Notes under the pieces: model-generated
Database searches by the model: none
Told to the model about the DNA's origin: nothing
Seen by the model: only the letters and a program-made list of their open reading frames with translations
Assembly (NCBI GenBank): GCA_963769115.1
Contig: CAVYKN010000015.1
Location: 139,269 to 203,268, forward strand
Direction of reading: 5' to 3'
Length of the DNA stretch: 64,000 nucleotides
Origin: DASTFY01 sp963769115
Lineage (GTDB): Bacteria; Actinomycetota; Acidimicrobiia; Acidimicrobiales; Ilumatobacteraceae
Made by a program: the position numbers and the translations under genes
Shown: positions 51,925 to 60,252 of the stretch, piece after piece
How the letters are laid out: each line of letters opens with the position of its first letter
How positions within the stretch are numbered: the stretch's first letter is position 1

Positions 51925-52287
51925 TCACTCCACGAGGCGGTCGAGCAGCCAGCTCGGCCCGACGACCTCGCCGTTCGCCCCTCGGACCCGCTCGGCCAGT
52001 TCCCGGTCGGCCGTGACCACGATCACCGCGTGGTAGGCCTCGGCGAGAGCGACGATCGTGTCGTCGCCCTCGCCGGGTGCATGCACAACCTCAACGCCGT
52101 CCAAGACCACCTCGTCGGCTCCCGCCCGGGCTCGGCCCTCGAGCACGACGGTCACGGGCGGGTCCAGCCGTCCTGCGGTCACCGTTGCCCGCACTCGTTC
52201 CGTGAACCGTCGTGCCGCTCCTGGCCGGTCGCGCCACCAGCCGGTTGGCTGAGACCCGATCACGTTGGCGGCGTCGATCACCAGCAT
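51925..52287 (-). CDS. NYN-domain (PIN-like) putative ribonuclease
   Basis: About 120 residues from ATG 52287; an in-frame upstream start adds RRRDAVR. The PIN-like acidic residues appear in order: MLVIDAANVIGS (first Asp), VVLEGRARAG, APGEGDDTIVALAEAYHA and VVTADRELAERV (paired Asp). This is the YacP/NYN pattern of single-domain metal-dependent RNases. It is a lone gene between the surface-protein gene and the ABC permease gene. RNA processing or tRNA-related cleavage is the usual family role; the target here is unknown. Confidence 0.8.
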   Translation of the reverse strand: MLVIDAANVIGSQPTGWWRDRPGAARRFTERVRATVTAGRLDPPVTVVLEGRARAGADEVVLDGVEVVHAPGEGDDTIVALAEAYHAVIVVTADRELAERVRGANGEVVGPSWLLDRLVE

Positions 52288-52397
52288 CCGAACAGCGTCG
52301 CGCCGTCGCACATCGCCAGGGCAGCGCCCAACAGAACGGGATTCGACGCGTGATCGTCCGTCCGCGCGTCGATACGCGAATCACCATCGGGAGGCGG

Positions 52398-54839
52398 TCA
52401 CCCGGATCTGACGTCGGTTCCGGTTCGGCCGCCGAGAATCCACGCGAGGCCGCCGGCTAGGAGGGGCAGCCCGACGGTGAGCGTCGTCAGGTGGGCGACG
52501 GGCACGTCGGCGAGCCGGTCGGTCTCGGGCCAGTAGCCGGCGAGCAGTGCGGCGTACGAGATCACGACGGCGAGGGCGGCGCCGGCGAGAGCGAGCACGC
52601 CGCAGGTCGATGCGGTGATCGCCCGGCGGATGCGCCCGGTGGCGCCGGCGGCGTGGAGGGTGCGGAGCTCGTGGCGGGATTCGCCTCGCAGCAGTCCGGC
52701 CGTCATCGCCAGGATGGACAGGGCGAGCAGCACGCCGGCGGCGGTGGCGACGTGGCGGACGATGGTCAAGCCTCCGGTCGTATCGCGCGCCTCGACCGCG
52801 AGGCCGGCGTCGGCAGCGAGCTCGCGGGCCCGGGCGAGGCCGGCAGGGGCGAGGGGTTCCTCGAGGTCGAGGAGCCAGCCGGCCCGCATTGGCTCGAGCC
52901 CGGCGGCGTCGAGGCCGGCGTCGGTCATCAGGGTGCGGGGCCCTGAGGTGACGTTGGGTACGTCGATGTGCACGACCTGGTCGGTGGGCACCGGGTTGCG
53001 GATGAAGATCGGTTGGGTGATGTTGCCGGTGATGTACACGTCGCCGGTCTGGCGGGTGAGTACGAGCGTGCCCGGCGGCTGGTCGTCGACGTCGAGGCGT
53101 AGGTAGTGGACGAGTTCGGGAGTGGCGATGAACACGACGCCGGAGTCGCGGATCGTGTTCTCGTCGATGGGCCGGCCCAGCACCGCGTTGTTGAGCAGCC
53201 GCTGCCCGCCGGCAACCTCCGCGTTGGTCGGGTCGACGGCGACGTCGAGCGGCACGATCCGGGCGCCGGGGGCGAGGTCGGCGATCTCCGCGACGTCGGC
53301 CTCCCGCTGGATCACTTCGTCGTCGGTGAGCTCGGGCACCTGCAGCCCGCCGAACGCGCTCGGCGAGTAGGTCCAGACGACCAGTTGGTCGGCCTGCAGG
53401 TTGCCTTCGTCGGCGTCGGGCACGTTGGCGGCGGCGATGACGACGACGGAGACCGCTACGCCGAGGGCGAGGGTGATCGCGCCGAGTGCCGCCGCCGAGC
53501 GTGATTCGAACCGGGCCAGATCGCGCACTGCCAGGCGGGTGCCGACCGGGAAGCGGCTGGCGAGCCGCGCCACTGCCCGAAGCACGGGCGCGCTGGCGAG
53601 GAGCACAGCGACGGGCAGAGCGACGATGCCGGAGATGAAGAAGATCGGCGTCATCGCTTCGGAGTTGGGGTCGATGCCCGCGCCGATCGCGAGGACGCCG
53701 TAGGCGAAGACGGCAACGGCGGCGGCCAGCGAGCGGTGGACCCGACGCGGCGCCGGCGGTCGGGCGGCGACCGCGTCGGTGATTGGCATCCGAGCGACGG
53801 CGCGGGCCGGCCACCAGGCCGCCACGGTGGCGGTAGCCACCGCGAGCCCGATGCCGGCGACCGGCAGCCAGAGCGGGATGCTCCAGGGGTCGATGCGGTG
53901 GGCGGCGGCCGGTTCGAGGGCCGACGCCGATGCCAACCAGGCGAGGAGGCCGGCGACGGTGCCGGCGACGGCGGCGGTGAGGCCGACGGCGGTGCCGTTG
54001 GCGACCATGGCCCGGCGGAGGTGGCGCGGGGTGGCGCCGGCGGCCGCGAGTAGGCCGAGCTGGCGCATGCGGCGGTGGGCGAGGGTGGCGAAGCTCGCCC
54101 CGGCCACGAGGCACACGAGGACCATGGCGACGGTGGCAACGACGAACACGGCGACAGCGGCGGTTGTCTGCTCGGTCACCTCACGCGACTCGATGAAGCC
54201 CTGACCGGGCACGACGCTGGGTCGAAAGCGATCGGCCTGCTCGCGATCGGCGTCGACGAGCAGGGTGATCGACTCGGGGGTGTGGGCGGCCGGCAACACG
54301 AGGGCGTACTCGTCGTCGAGGTCGGCGGGGTTCTCGACGATGCCGACGACCTCGTAGGAGTTGCGGCCGACGTCGATCTGGTCGCCGAGCCTGGCGTCGA
54401 GGTCGGCGGCGGTGTCCTCGGTGAGGGCGATCTCGTCGACCGACGCTGGCCGGCGGCCGTCGAGGACGGTGACCATGGAGGCCGAAAAGGCGCCGTTGGG
54501 TTCGATCGAGCGCAGTTCGACGACCGCTGTCGTCCCGGCGACAGGGACCTGCTGGTGGCCGATCACCTCGATGGTGCCGAACCACTCCTGGGCCTCGGCG
54601 GTGTAGGGGGCGATGTCCTCGGGTCGCGCCACGGCGTTCTCGAAGCGATGGTTGGCGGAGCCGAACTCGGCCACCCGGGTGTCGGTCAGGTTGTAGGCCG
54701 CTGTCGCGCCGAACACGGATGCGGCCACAGCGACGGTGATCAGGGCGAGGACCAGCACCTGCTGGCGCCACTCCCGCCGGTAGAGGCGCCAGGACCAGCG
54801 GCGCAGGGCGCGCCGGGCTACTCGGCTGCGCGTGCTCAT
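52398..54839 (-). CDS. FtsX/MacB-type ABC transporter permease (two FtsX domains)
   Basis: 813 residues, uninterrupted. The N-terminal helix is LVLALITVAVAASVFGATAAY, then an extracytoplasmic region and an FtsX core (FATLAHRRMRQLGLLAAAGATPRHL). A middle pair of helices, a second periplasmic-type domain and a second FtsX core (ESRHELRTLHAAGATGRIRRAI) follow, giving about ten helices. ATG 54839 overlaps the ATPase stop (ATGA). Tandem-FtsX permeases of this kind pair with LolD/MacB ATPases to export peptides or lipoproteins or to sense cell-wall antibiotics. The operon is headed by a PadR regulator, as in many antibiotic-responsive transporters. Confidence 0.88.
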   Translation of the reverse strand: MSTRSRVARRALRRWSWRLYRREWRQQVLVLALITVAVAASVFGATAAYNLTDTRVAEFGSANHRFENAVARPEDIAPYTAEAQEWFGTIEVIGHQQVPVAGTTAVVELRSIEPNGAFSASMVTVLDGRRPASVDEIALTEDTAADLDARLGDQIDVGRNSYEVVGIVENPADLDDEYALVLPAAHTPESITLLVDADREQADRFRPSVVPGQGFIESREVTEQTTAAVAVFVVATVAMVLVCLVAGASFATLAHRRMRQLGLLAAAGATPRHLRRAMVANGTAVGLTAAVAGTVAGLLAWLASASALEPAAAHRIDPWSIPLWLPVAGIGLAVATATVAAWWPARAVARMPITDAVAARPPAPRRVHRSLAAAVAVFAYGVLAIGAGIDPNSEAMTPIFFISGIVALPVAVLLASAPVLRAVARLASRFPVGTRLAVRDLARFESRSAAALGAITLALGVAVSVVVIAAANVPDADEGNLQADQLVVWTYSPSAFGGLQVPELTDDEVIQREADVAEIADLAPGARIVPLDVAVDPTNAEVAGGQRLLNNAVLGRPIDENTIRDSGVVFIATPELVHYLRLDVDDQPPGTLVLTRQTGDVYITGNITQPIFIRNPVPTDQVVHIDVPNVTSGPRTLMTDAGLDAAGLEPMRAGWLLDLEEPLAPAGLARARELAADAGLAVEARDTTGGLTIVRHVATAAGVLLALSILAMTAGLLRGESRHELRTLHAAGATGRIRRAITASTCGVLALAGAALAVVISYAALLAGYWPETDRLADVPVAHLTTLTVGLPLLAGGLAWILGGRTGTDVRSG

Positions 54840-55556
54840 CGATGCTCGGGCACGAGCAAGGTCTCGGGCCCGGCCAGCGGTGCGGTCTGGTCGACGAGGC
54901 GCCCGTCGCGCAGGAACACGATGCGGTCGGCCCACGCGGCGAGCTGAGCGTCGTGGGTGACGACCACTCCCGTGACCCCGTCACGACAAGCCGCGCGAAG
55001 CAAACTCATCACCGCCTCGCCGTTCACCGAGTCGAGCGCGCCGGTCGGCTCGTCGGCGAGGAGGATGTGGCGATCGCCCACGATGGCGCGAGCGATGGCG
55101 ACGCGCTGGCGCTCACCGCCGGAGAGGTCGTCGGGGAACCGGCCGGCCTTGTCGCGCACTCCCAGACGCTCGAGCGCTTCCAAGCCGGCCGGGCGGGCCC
55201 GCTTCGGGCGCGGTGCCGTCGAGCTCGAGCGGGAGAGTCACGTTCTCGAGGGCGGTGAGTCCGGCGAGGAGGTTGAAGTCCTGGAACACGAAGCCGACGG
55301 TCCGGCGGCGCAGCGCAGCCCGGTCGTTGGCCGACGCCGTCGCCAGGTCGTGGCCGTCGATGAGCACCTGGCCCCCCGACGGCTCCTCCATCGCACCAGC
55401 GATGGTGAGCAGCGTGCTCTTGCCTGAGCCACTCGGGCCCATCACGGCGACGAGCGTTCCCGGCGCCACCTCGAGGTCGATGTCGACGAGGGCCTCGACC
55501 CGACCGGCGCCGTCGCCGTACGACTTGGACACGCCCCGGAGGTCGATGGGGCTCAT
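54836..55556 (-). CDS. LolD/MacB-type ABC transporter ATPase
   Basis: About 239 residues. Walker A is VMGPSGSGKSTLL (about residue 40), the Q-loop region GFVFQDFNLLAGLT, the signature LSGGERQRVAIARAI, Walker B HILLADEPTGALD and the H-loop VVVTHDAQLAAWADRI. A frameshift at about 55200 separates the Q-loop from the signature. ATG 55556 overlaps the PadR stop, and its own stop overlaps the permease start. It powers the FtsX-type permease. Confidence 0.9.
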
Positions 55557-56140
55557 CGCCGGCTCCCGACCTGCCGGCGCAGCCGCTCGGGCGCAGTACG
55601 CACCTTGGCCGCCGGAGGCACCACCGGGTTTGGCCGGCGCTTGAGGCGGCCATCGACGCTGTCGAGCCAGCGGATGAGAGAGTCGAGCCGGAACAGCTCG
55701 GCGTCGGCGACGAGCAGGAGACCGAGCTCGTCGTCCCCAGCATCGTCCTTGAGGCGGGTGTACTGCTGCATCAGCTCGGCCAGCTGCCGGCGGTGAACTT
55801 GCAGAAGGGCGGCGACGTCGACCTCAGGCAGGTGGAGGGCGACGAGCACCTTGATGACGAGCTCGTCCCTCGGTGGCGACGTCATGTCCGGGGGCGTGCG
55901 GAGCCAGGTGTCGAGCTCCTCGGCCCCCGCCGTGGTGAGCGAGAAGATGCGCTGCGGGCCGGTGCCGTCGTCGGCGGCGTCGACGAGTCCGTCGCGCTCG
56001 AGGCGCTGGAGGGTCGTGTAGACCTGCCCGACGTTGAGCGGCCAGACCTCGCCGGTTCGGTCCTCGAACTCCTGGCGGAGCTGCAACCCGTACTTCGGTC
56101 CTTCGTGCAGCAGGGCGAGGAGGGCGTGACGGACGCTCAC
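55553..56140 (-). CDS. PadR-family transcriptional regulator
   Basis: About 195 residues from GTG 56140. The winged-helix DNA-binding domain is VRHALLALLHEGPKYGLQLRQEF (in parts), VYTTLQRLERDGLV and IFSLTTAGAEELDTWL. The C-terminal part is the helical PadR/VirR dimerisation segment (VLVALHLPEVDVAALL). It is the first gene of a three-gene operon with the ABC ATPase and permease, all overlapping by 4 bp. A palindrome 20 bp upstream of the start is a probable autoregulatory operator. PadR repressors typically release DNA when a drug or phenolic ligand is present. Confidence 0.9.
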   Translation of the reverse strand: MSVRHALLALLHEGPKYGLQLRQEFEDRTGEVWPLNVGQVYTTLQRLERDGLVDAADDGTGPQRIFSLTTAGAEELDTWLRTPPDMTSPPRDELVIKVLVALHLPEVDVAALLQVHRRQLAELMQQYTRLKDDAGDDELGLLLVADAELFRLDSLIRWLDSVDGRLKRRPNPVVPPAAKVRTAPERLRRQVGSRR

Positions 56141-56159
56141 AGCCGGTCGGTACTCATCA

Positions 56160-56180
56160 GTAGCATACTGAGTATGATAC
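56160..56180 (-). promoter_or_regulatory. Palindromic operator upstream of padR-ABC operon
   Basis: Half-sites GTAGCATAC (56160-56168) and GTATGATAC (56172-56180) flank TGA. They are inverted repeats with one mismatch. The element is AT-rich in a very GC-rich background and lies 20 bp upstream of the padR GTG, where it would overlap a -10 region. This matches the usual autoregulatory placement of PadR operators. Confidence 0.72.
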
Positions 56181-56349
56181 TCCCAAGGACCACGCGCCGC
56201 AAGGGGCGGACATGGAGCTCGCCCGGGTAACACTCCAGAGCGGGGCGGGCATTCGGAGCGCTGCCTCAGGTACGTGTACCCCAAAGCCGAACCCACCAGC
56301 GGGTCAGAGACGCTCGGGAGGTTGCGCCGCCTCAGGTCGTAGCTGTGTC

Positions 56350-56856
56350 CTACTCCGTCACGACGTCGGACATGCTGGCTCTGTAGGCGGCCATCAGTTC
56401 CTGCTGCTCTCGTTTCGGCACCTCGTAGAAGTCGAGGGCGCGGACGATCTCCGCCCCAACTTCGGCGAACTCTTTGGCCGTGAGATTGAACTCCGCGTGA
56501 GCTTCGGTGAGCGGCAAGCCGGTGTACACAAAGGGTCCGCCGGCCGCTGCTGCGATCCACAGCGTGCGACCGAACTTGAGACCCGGCAGCCGCGCTTCCG
56601 CCTCCGTCTTGTTCCACGCCTTGAGCGCACGGTTCTTGTTGAGTATCGGGTTCTTGAGGATCTGGTCGCTGAAGCGGTTGACGACCAAGGCGATCCCGAA
56701 GTAGCCGCCCAAGCGGTCGTACAGACTCGGCCTCGTGCGAGTCGTCTCCGGCGCTCCGCTTGCCTCGGCGCTCGTCTGAAACAGTCCCAGCGCCGCCGCA
56801 CTCGCGACGGCCACCGCGCCCTTGGCCAATGTCCGTCGATCCATTCGTCTGTCCAT
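56350..56856 (-). CDS. Exported group 1 truncated haemoglobin-like protein
   Basis: 168 residues from ATG 56856, which has GGTGAGGAC upstream. An N-terminal signal (RRTLAKGAVAVASAAALGLF, cleavage near ASG at about residue 34) has twin arginines, so Tat export is likely. The globin part begins SLYDRLGGYFGIALVVNRF, with LKNPILNKNRAL, LWIAAAAGGPFVYTG and LTEAHAEFNLTAKEF, where the His is the expected proximal haem ligand. Most truncated globins are cytoplasmic; an exported one could handle O2, NO or redox stress in the envelope. Monocistronic. Confidence 0.83.
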   Translation of the reverse strand: MDRRMDRRTLAKGAVAVASAAALGLFQTSAEASGAPETTRTRPSLYDRLGGYFGIALVVNRFSDQILKNPILNKNRALKAWNKTEAEARLPGLKFGRTLWIAAAAGGPFVYTGLPLTEAHAEFNLTAKEFAEVGAEIVRALDFYEVPKREQQELMAAYRASMSDVVTE

Positions 56857-57102
56857 CTCGTCCTCACCTTCGTGTTGCGTGTGAGGTCTCCCGGGACAGC
56901 AACGGCGACTGTTGGGCCGTCGCTGCCGCACCGTCGGCCTGATCTGGTGGCACGTATCGATGCGGGCACCCCGACGCCCGGACCTTTGAGTAACGACAGT
57001 ACTCGTTGGTGTTATCTCGATGCAAGACTCGCCCGACGGTCGCTCCGGAAGGGCCCGTCGAACGGAATCGACGTGGCGATGTGGCCGTGTCGGCGCTCGA
57101 CG

Positions 57103-57762
57103 CTATGCAGTGACGACCACACAGCACCGCCCCGCCGACGGCGACAGAACCGCATGGAGCGACCGTGACTGCGTTCCGGCCAGAACACCGTCGACGAATG
57201 CCAGGTTCATCTGGCAGATGATCTCCGGTCGTGCTTGGGCGACGTGACGGAAGGGGCAGTTGCGAAGGACTACATCGCCGCCCGAGGTAACCGGCTCATA
57301 GCCGATAACGCTCAGTGCGGTCAGCACCCGACTGCCCCCCTTGCGTGCCCGCGCCAGCCTTCCAACCTGACGGCCGTACTCGGCGGCAGTGTCGGCGAGC
57401 GACTCAAGCGGCGGATCAGGGGAATCTGCTTCCAAGGCCTCGGCCAGGATTTCGGCGGCGAGGTCGTAACGTCGAGGCGGGATCGACACCTCGAGCTCGA
57501 GGCCGGTCGGGCAGTACCGCTTCGCCGGATGACCAGCACCGACCGACCTCTCGTCGCGTGCGTAGGTCGCCTCGAGAAAGCCCTCAGAGAGAAGCTTCTC
57601 CAAGTGGAAGGCGGCCAGCCTCACCGAGATTCCCACCTCATCGGCGACCTCGGCGCGGGTGAGTGGGCGGCCCCCGGTCCGCACGGCAAGGTAGGCCGCC
57701 CGTCGTACCGGATCGTCCAGGACGCAAAGCCGAAGAATTGTCTCGTTGAGGTCGTGGCGCAC
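57103..57762 (-). CDS. HTH transcriptional regulator with C-terminal cysteine cluster (COG2345-like)
   Basis: About 219 residues from GTG 57762. The ArsR/MarR-type winged helix is at residues 10-75 (LTRAEVADEVGISVRLAAFHL, in parts, and KLLSEGFLEATY). The C-terminal effector domain has VLRNCPFRHVA, EIICQMNLAFVDG and GRCCVVV, giving four cysteines in the spacing seen in SufR-like and COG2345 regulators, which bind an iron-sulfur cluster. It sits upstream of the exported globin gene on the same strand with a 246-bp gap, so redox- or NO-responsive control of that gene is possible. Confidence 0.8.
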   Translation of the reverse strand: MRHDLNETILRLCVLDDPVRRAAYLAVRTGGRPLTRAEVADEVGISVRLAAFHLEKLLSEGFLEATYARDERSVGAGHPAKRYCPTGLELEVSIPPRRYDLAAEILAEALEADSPDPPLESLADTAAEYGRQVGRLARARKGGSRVLTALSVIGYEPVTSGGDVVLRNCPFRHVAQARPEIICQMNLAFVDGVLAGTQSRSLHAVLSPSAGRCCVVVTA

Positions 57763-58002
57763 GGTCTAGCAATACCACCTCACCGCTCGGTTGCTCAGCC
57801 GCAGCGGTCAGGGTGGGAGGCATCCAGGGCGACATACTCGGCCTCGCGAGGATGGAAGCCATAGCCGTCACGGCTGCTCCCGAGCTCGGCCGGCGCTCGA
57901 CCCACCGGCGGCACGCTACCGGTCCGTCGTCGCGGGCCTCCGTCGGGCCCAGGACCCCATAGCTACAGTCGGCAGCGGGCCGACCTGCAGGAGAGCGACT
58001 CC

Positions 58003-58455
58003 ATGGACCGTGATCCCGATACTCAAGCCCTCCTCGACCGCCAGCTGATCGCCGAGACACTTCACCGCTATGCGTCGTCCATCGACAGCCACGACTTCAC
58101 CGGCCTCCGGGACGTGTTCACCGACGACGCCACGGCGCGCTACGGCGACCGGGACTGGATGACGGGCGCCGAGGAGATCGTGGAGTGGGTCGCCGGTTAC
58201 GCACAGTTGCAGGCCTGGCAGCACCACCTGCTGTCCGTGTACCACGTCAGCATCGACGGCGACGCCGCCCGCACGTTGACCTACCACACCTGTCACCAGG
58301 CCCCGCACGCCGATCCCGGCACCGTCACGGTGCTCATCGGCCGCTACCACGACGAATTGCGCCGGGTCGGCGAGGGCTGGCGCATCTCCCGACGCGAGAT
58401 GGAGGTGTGCTGGCGGGAGTCCCGCTCCTCTGGCGTCGCCGCGACGTCTCCCTAG
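58003..58455 (+). CDS. SnoaL-like (NTF2 superfamily) protein
   Basis: 150 residues starting at ATG 58003, with CAGGAGAG upstream. The pattern is DRQLIAETLHRYASSIDSHD, VFTDDATARYGDRDWMTGAE, a beta-sheet including HHLLSVYHVSIDGDAART, and VGEGWRISRREMEVCWRES. This is the common SnoaL_4/polyketide-cyclase-like fold. It is the only gene in its orientation here. A role as ketosteroid isomerase-, dehydratase- or lyase-like enzyme is possible; nothing specific can be read. Confidence 0.8.
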   Translation: MDRDPDTQALLDRQLIAETLHRYASSIDSHDFTGLRDVFTDDATARYGDRDWMTGAEEIVEWVAGYAQLQAWQHHLLSVYHVSIDGDAARTLTYHTCHQAPHADPGTVTVLIGRYHDELRRVGEGWRISRREMEVCWRESRSSGVAATSP

Positions 58456-58746
58456 TTTCGGCGGTGGAGCAGATCGGCAGCTCGCGGAAAGCCCGTAGAG
58501 GAGATCGGGGTGGTGCGCCGGCTCGGCAAGCGGCCGAGCCAGTTCGATTCCCCGAGGACGGCTGTGCCCGAGCAACGGATGCAGGGAAGCCAGCGGCCGT
58601 CGATCGGGTCACACACGCCCTCGAAGCCGCTCATCACCTCAGCGAGCAGTGGCGGACGACGGCGGAGTGCCATGGGAGCGCCCAGGATGGCCCGAGCCGT
58701 GGCCCGGGCCGAGTGGGCCGACGGCTGTGAACAGGACTTCAGCGGG
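58456..58746. other. 291-bp intergenic stretch before tRNA-Ala
   Basis: Between the SnoaL-like gene and the tRNA no convincing gene was found. A minus-strand ORF at 58452-58673 has a few cysteines (VCDPIDGRWLPCIRC) but a shadow-like tail and no ribosome site. Confidence 0.45.
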
Positions 58747-58819
58747 TGGAGGTGAGGGGAATCGAACCCCTGGCCTCAACAGTGCGATTGTTGCGCTCTG
58801 CCAACTGAGCTACACCCCC
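58747..58819 (-). tRNA. tRNA-Ala (anticodon CGC)
   Basis: The minus-strand transcript folds as a complete 73-nt cloverleaf. The acceptor stem GGGGGTG pairs with CACCTCC and includes the G3-U70 wobble that defines alanine tRNAs. The D-arm is GCTC...GAGC. The anticodon stem CAACA/TGTTG encloses loop ATCGCAC, giving anticodon CGC. The T-arm is AGGGG-TTCGATT-CCCCT. The discriminator base is A. CCA is not encoded. Confidence 0.95.
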
Positions 58820-58944
58820 GCAGGGATCGCTCAGGATAGCGGCCGCACGGCGCGGCGCCCCGATCGTTCTGGTCGGCGGAGCGCACCGCCGAGAGCGCGT
58901 TTCTCTGACCGGAACGAACTCAGGACTGGCGGCGAGGCCGGGCG

Positions 58945-59493
58945 TCAGGCGGCGTCGGAATAGACGTACCGCTGCGCCGACCGCAACTCCTCGTTGCGAC
59001 GGAGCGTGGCCAGCATCCAGATGTACACGGCCAGGAACACCAGGCACACGAAGAACGCCGTACGGGCGATCGGCACGGCGAGTGCGAAGCCCACGATCCC
59101 GGTCACGACGACGGCCGTCACGAGGGTGAAGAGGACGTTCTGCCGGCGGCGGATCATGGCTGCCCGGTTGGCCCGCGCCCGTGCCAGGCCCGGCGTGTAG
59201 CCGGCGCTGTAGGCGGCGTAACCACTCGACGTGACCTTCTGGGCCGGTCGGGGCCCGGCGCCCGCTTGCCCGCCCGAGGCCCGGAACGCCCGGACGGGGC
59301 TGGCCGGGTTGGCCATGTGCTGGCCGCCGTAGGGGCGTTCGGCGCGCCCGGGGATGCGGGACATGTCCGAGAGCGTCCGGCGGAACGAGGCCACCGAGGA
59401 GCCGGGCCGCAGGTCTGACCGGGACCGCAGGAGCGGTGGGATCAGCGCGACGCCCCAGACGAGGACGAGGATCAGGAGAACAATGGGCTTCAT
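58945..59493 (-). CDS. Conserved membrane protein of unknown function
   Basis: 182 residues. The N-terminal helix is IVLLILVLVWGVALIPPLL, then a long Arg/Ser/Pro/Gly-rich hydrophilic segment (about 24-115), then two C-terminal helices (VLFTLVTAVVVTGIVGFALA and FFVCLVFLAVYIWML) and a short tail. Three helices with a large basic loop is a layout seen in unannotated actinobacterial envelope proteins. ATG 59493. It is upstream of no obvious partner. Function unknown. Confidence 0.75.
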   Translation of the reverse strand: MKPIVLLILVLVWGVALIPPLLRSRSDLRPGSSVASFRRTLSDMSRIPGRAERPYGGQHMANPASPVRAFRASGGQAGAGPRPAQKVTSSGYAAYSAGYTPGLARARANRAAMIRRRQNVLFTLVTAVVVTGIVGFALAVPIARTAFFVCLVFLAVYIWMLATLRRNEELRSAQRYVYSDAA

Positions 59494-59681
59494 GTGGGGT
59501 ACTTCATGAATGTGATGTGCTCACGCTCGTCATCAGAGAGTAATCATCTTTCTGAGTGCCGCGGTGGATGCACGCTCGATGCTCCAGCGGTCATACAGCG
59601 GTCGCACGCCGGCCCTGCCTCCAACCGACTCGCACAGCGCCATTGCAAGACGCGCCGTCTGGACGACAGAACGTTACGATC

Positions 59682-60194
59682 CTACGACGAGAGGCCACCC
59701 GATGCAACGCCGTCCGTGGTCTCGCGGCGGTAGGAGCCGGTCCGGCCACCCGTCTTCTCCCAGAGCGTCAGCTCCCCGATCACCATGGCCCGGTCGGCCG
59801 ACTTGCACATGTCGTAGATGGTCAGAGCGGCCACGGCGCAGGCGTGCAGAGCCTCCATCTCCACCCCCGTCCGGTCGACGGTGTCGACCTGGGCCTCCAC
59901 GCCGATGTGGTCGTCCCCGATCTCGAAGTTGACGTACACCGAGCCCACGAGGAGTGGGTGACACAACGGGATCGTGTCCGACGTCCGCTTGGCCGCCTGG
60001 ATCCCCGCCACCCTGGCCACGGCCAGCACGTCGCCCTTCTTCACCTCGCGGTTGGCGATGGCCATGGTCGTGTCCGGGCTCATCATCACCTTGCAGCGGG
60101 CCACGGCACGCCGGTGCGTGGGCTCCTTCGGCGTGACATCGACCATGCGCGCCCGGCCGAGCGGATCGAGGTGGGTGAAGCGCTGATCGGACAC
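59682..60194 (-). CDS. moaC: Cyclic pyranopterin monophosphate synthase
   Basis: 170 residues from GTG 60194. Signature blocks are MVDVTPKEPTHRRAVA, KGDVLAVARVAGIQAAKRT, IPLCHPL and VEMEALHACAVAALTIYDMCK, with the catalytic Asp/Lys region in IYDMCKSADR. It ends LTLWEKTGGRTGSYRR plus an extra 14-residue tail. MoaC converts the MoaA product (3',8-cyclo-dihydro-GTP) to cPMP, the first pterin intermediate of molybdenum cofactor. The gene is 58 bp downstream of moaA on the same strand. Confidence 0.95.
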   Translation of the reverse strand: MSDQRFTHLDPLGRARMVDVTPKEPTHRRAVARCKVMMSPDTTMAIANREVKKGDVLAVARVAGIQAAKRTSDTIPLCHPLLVGSVYVNFEIGDDHIGVEAQVDTVDRTGVEMEALHACAVAALTIYDMCKSADRAMVIGELTLWEKTGGRTGSYRRETTDGVASGGLSS

Positions 60195-60252
60195 GGAGCG
60201 AGTCTAGGGGCCGCCAACCAGAGGGCTGTCTCGCCTGGTGGGCAGGAGAGGA

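Noticed and set aside
58452..58673. 73-codon minus-strand ORF with several cysteines
   Set aside because: No ribosome site, shadow-like C-terminus, and no recognisable family.
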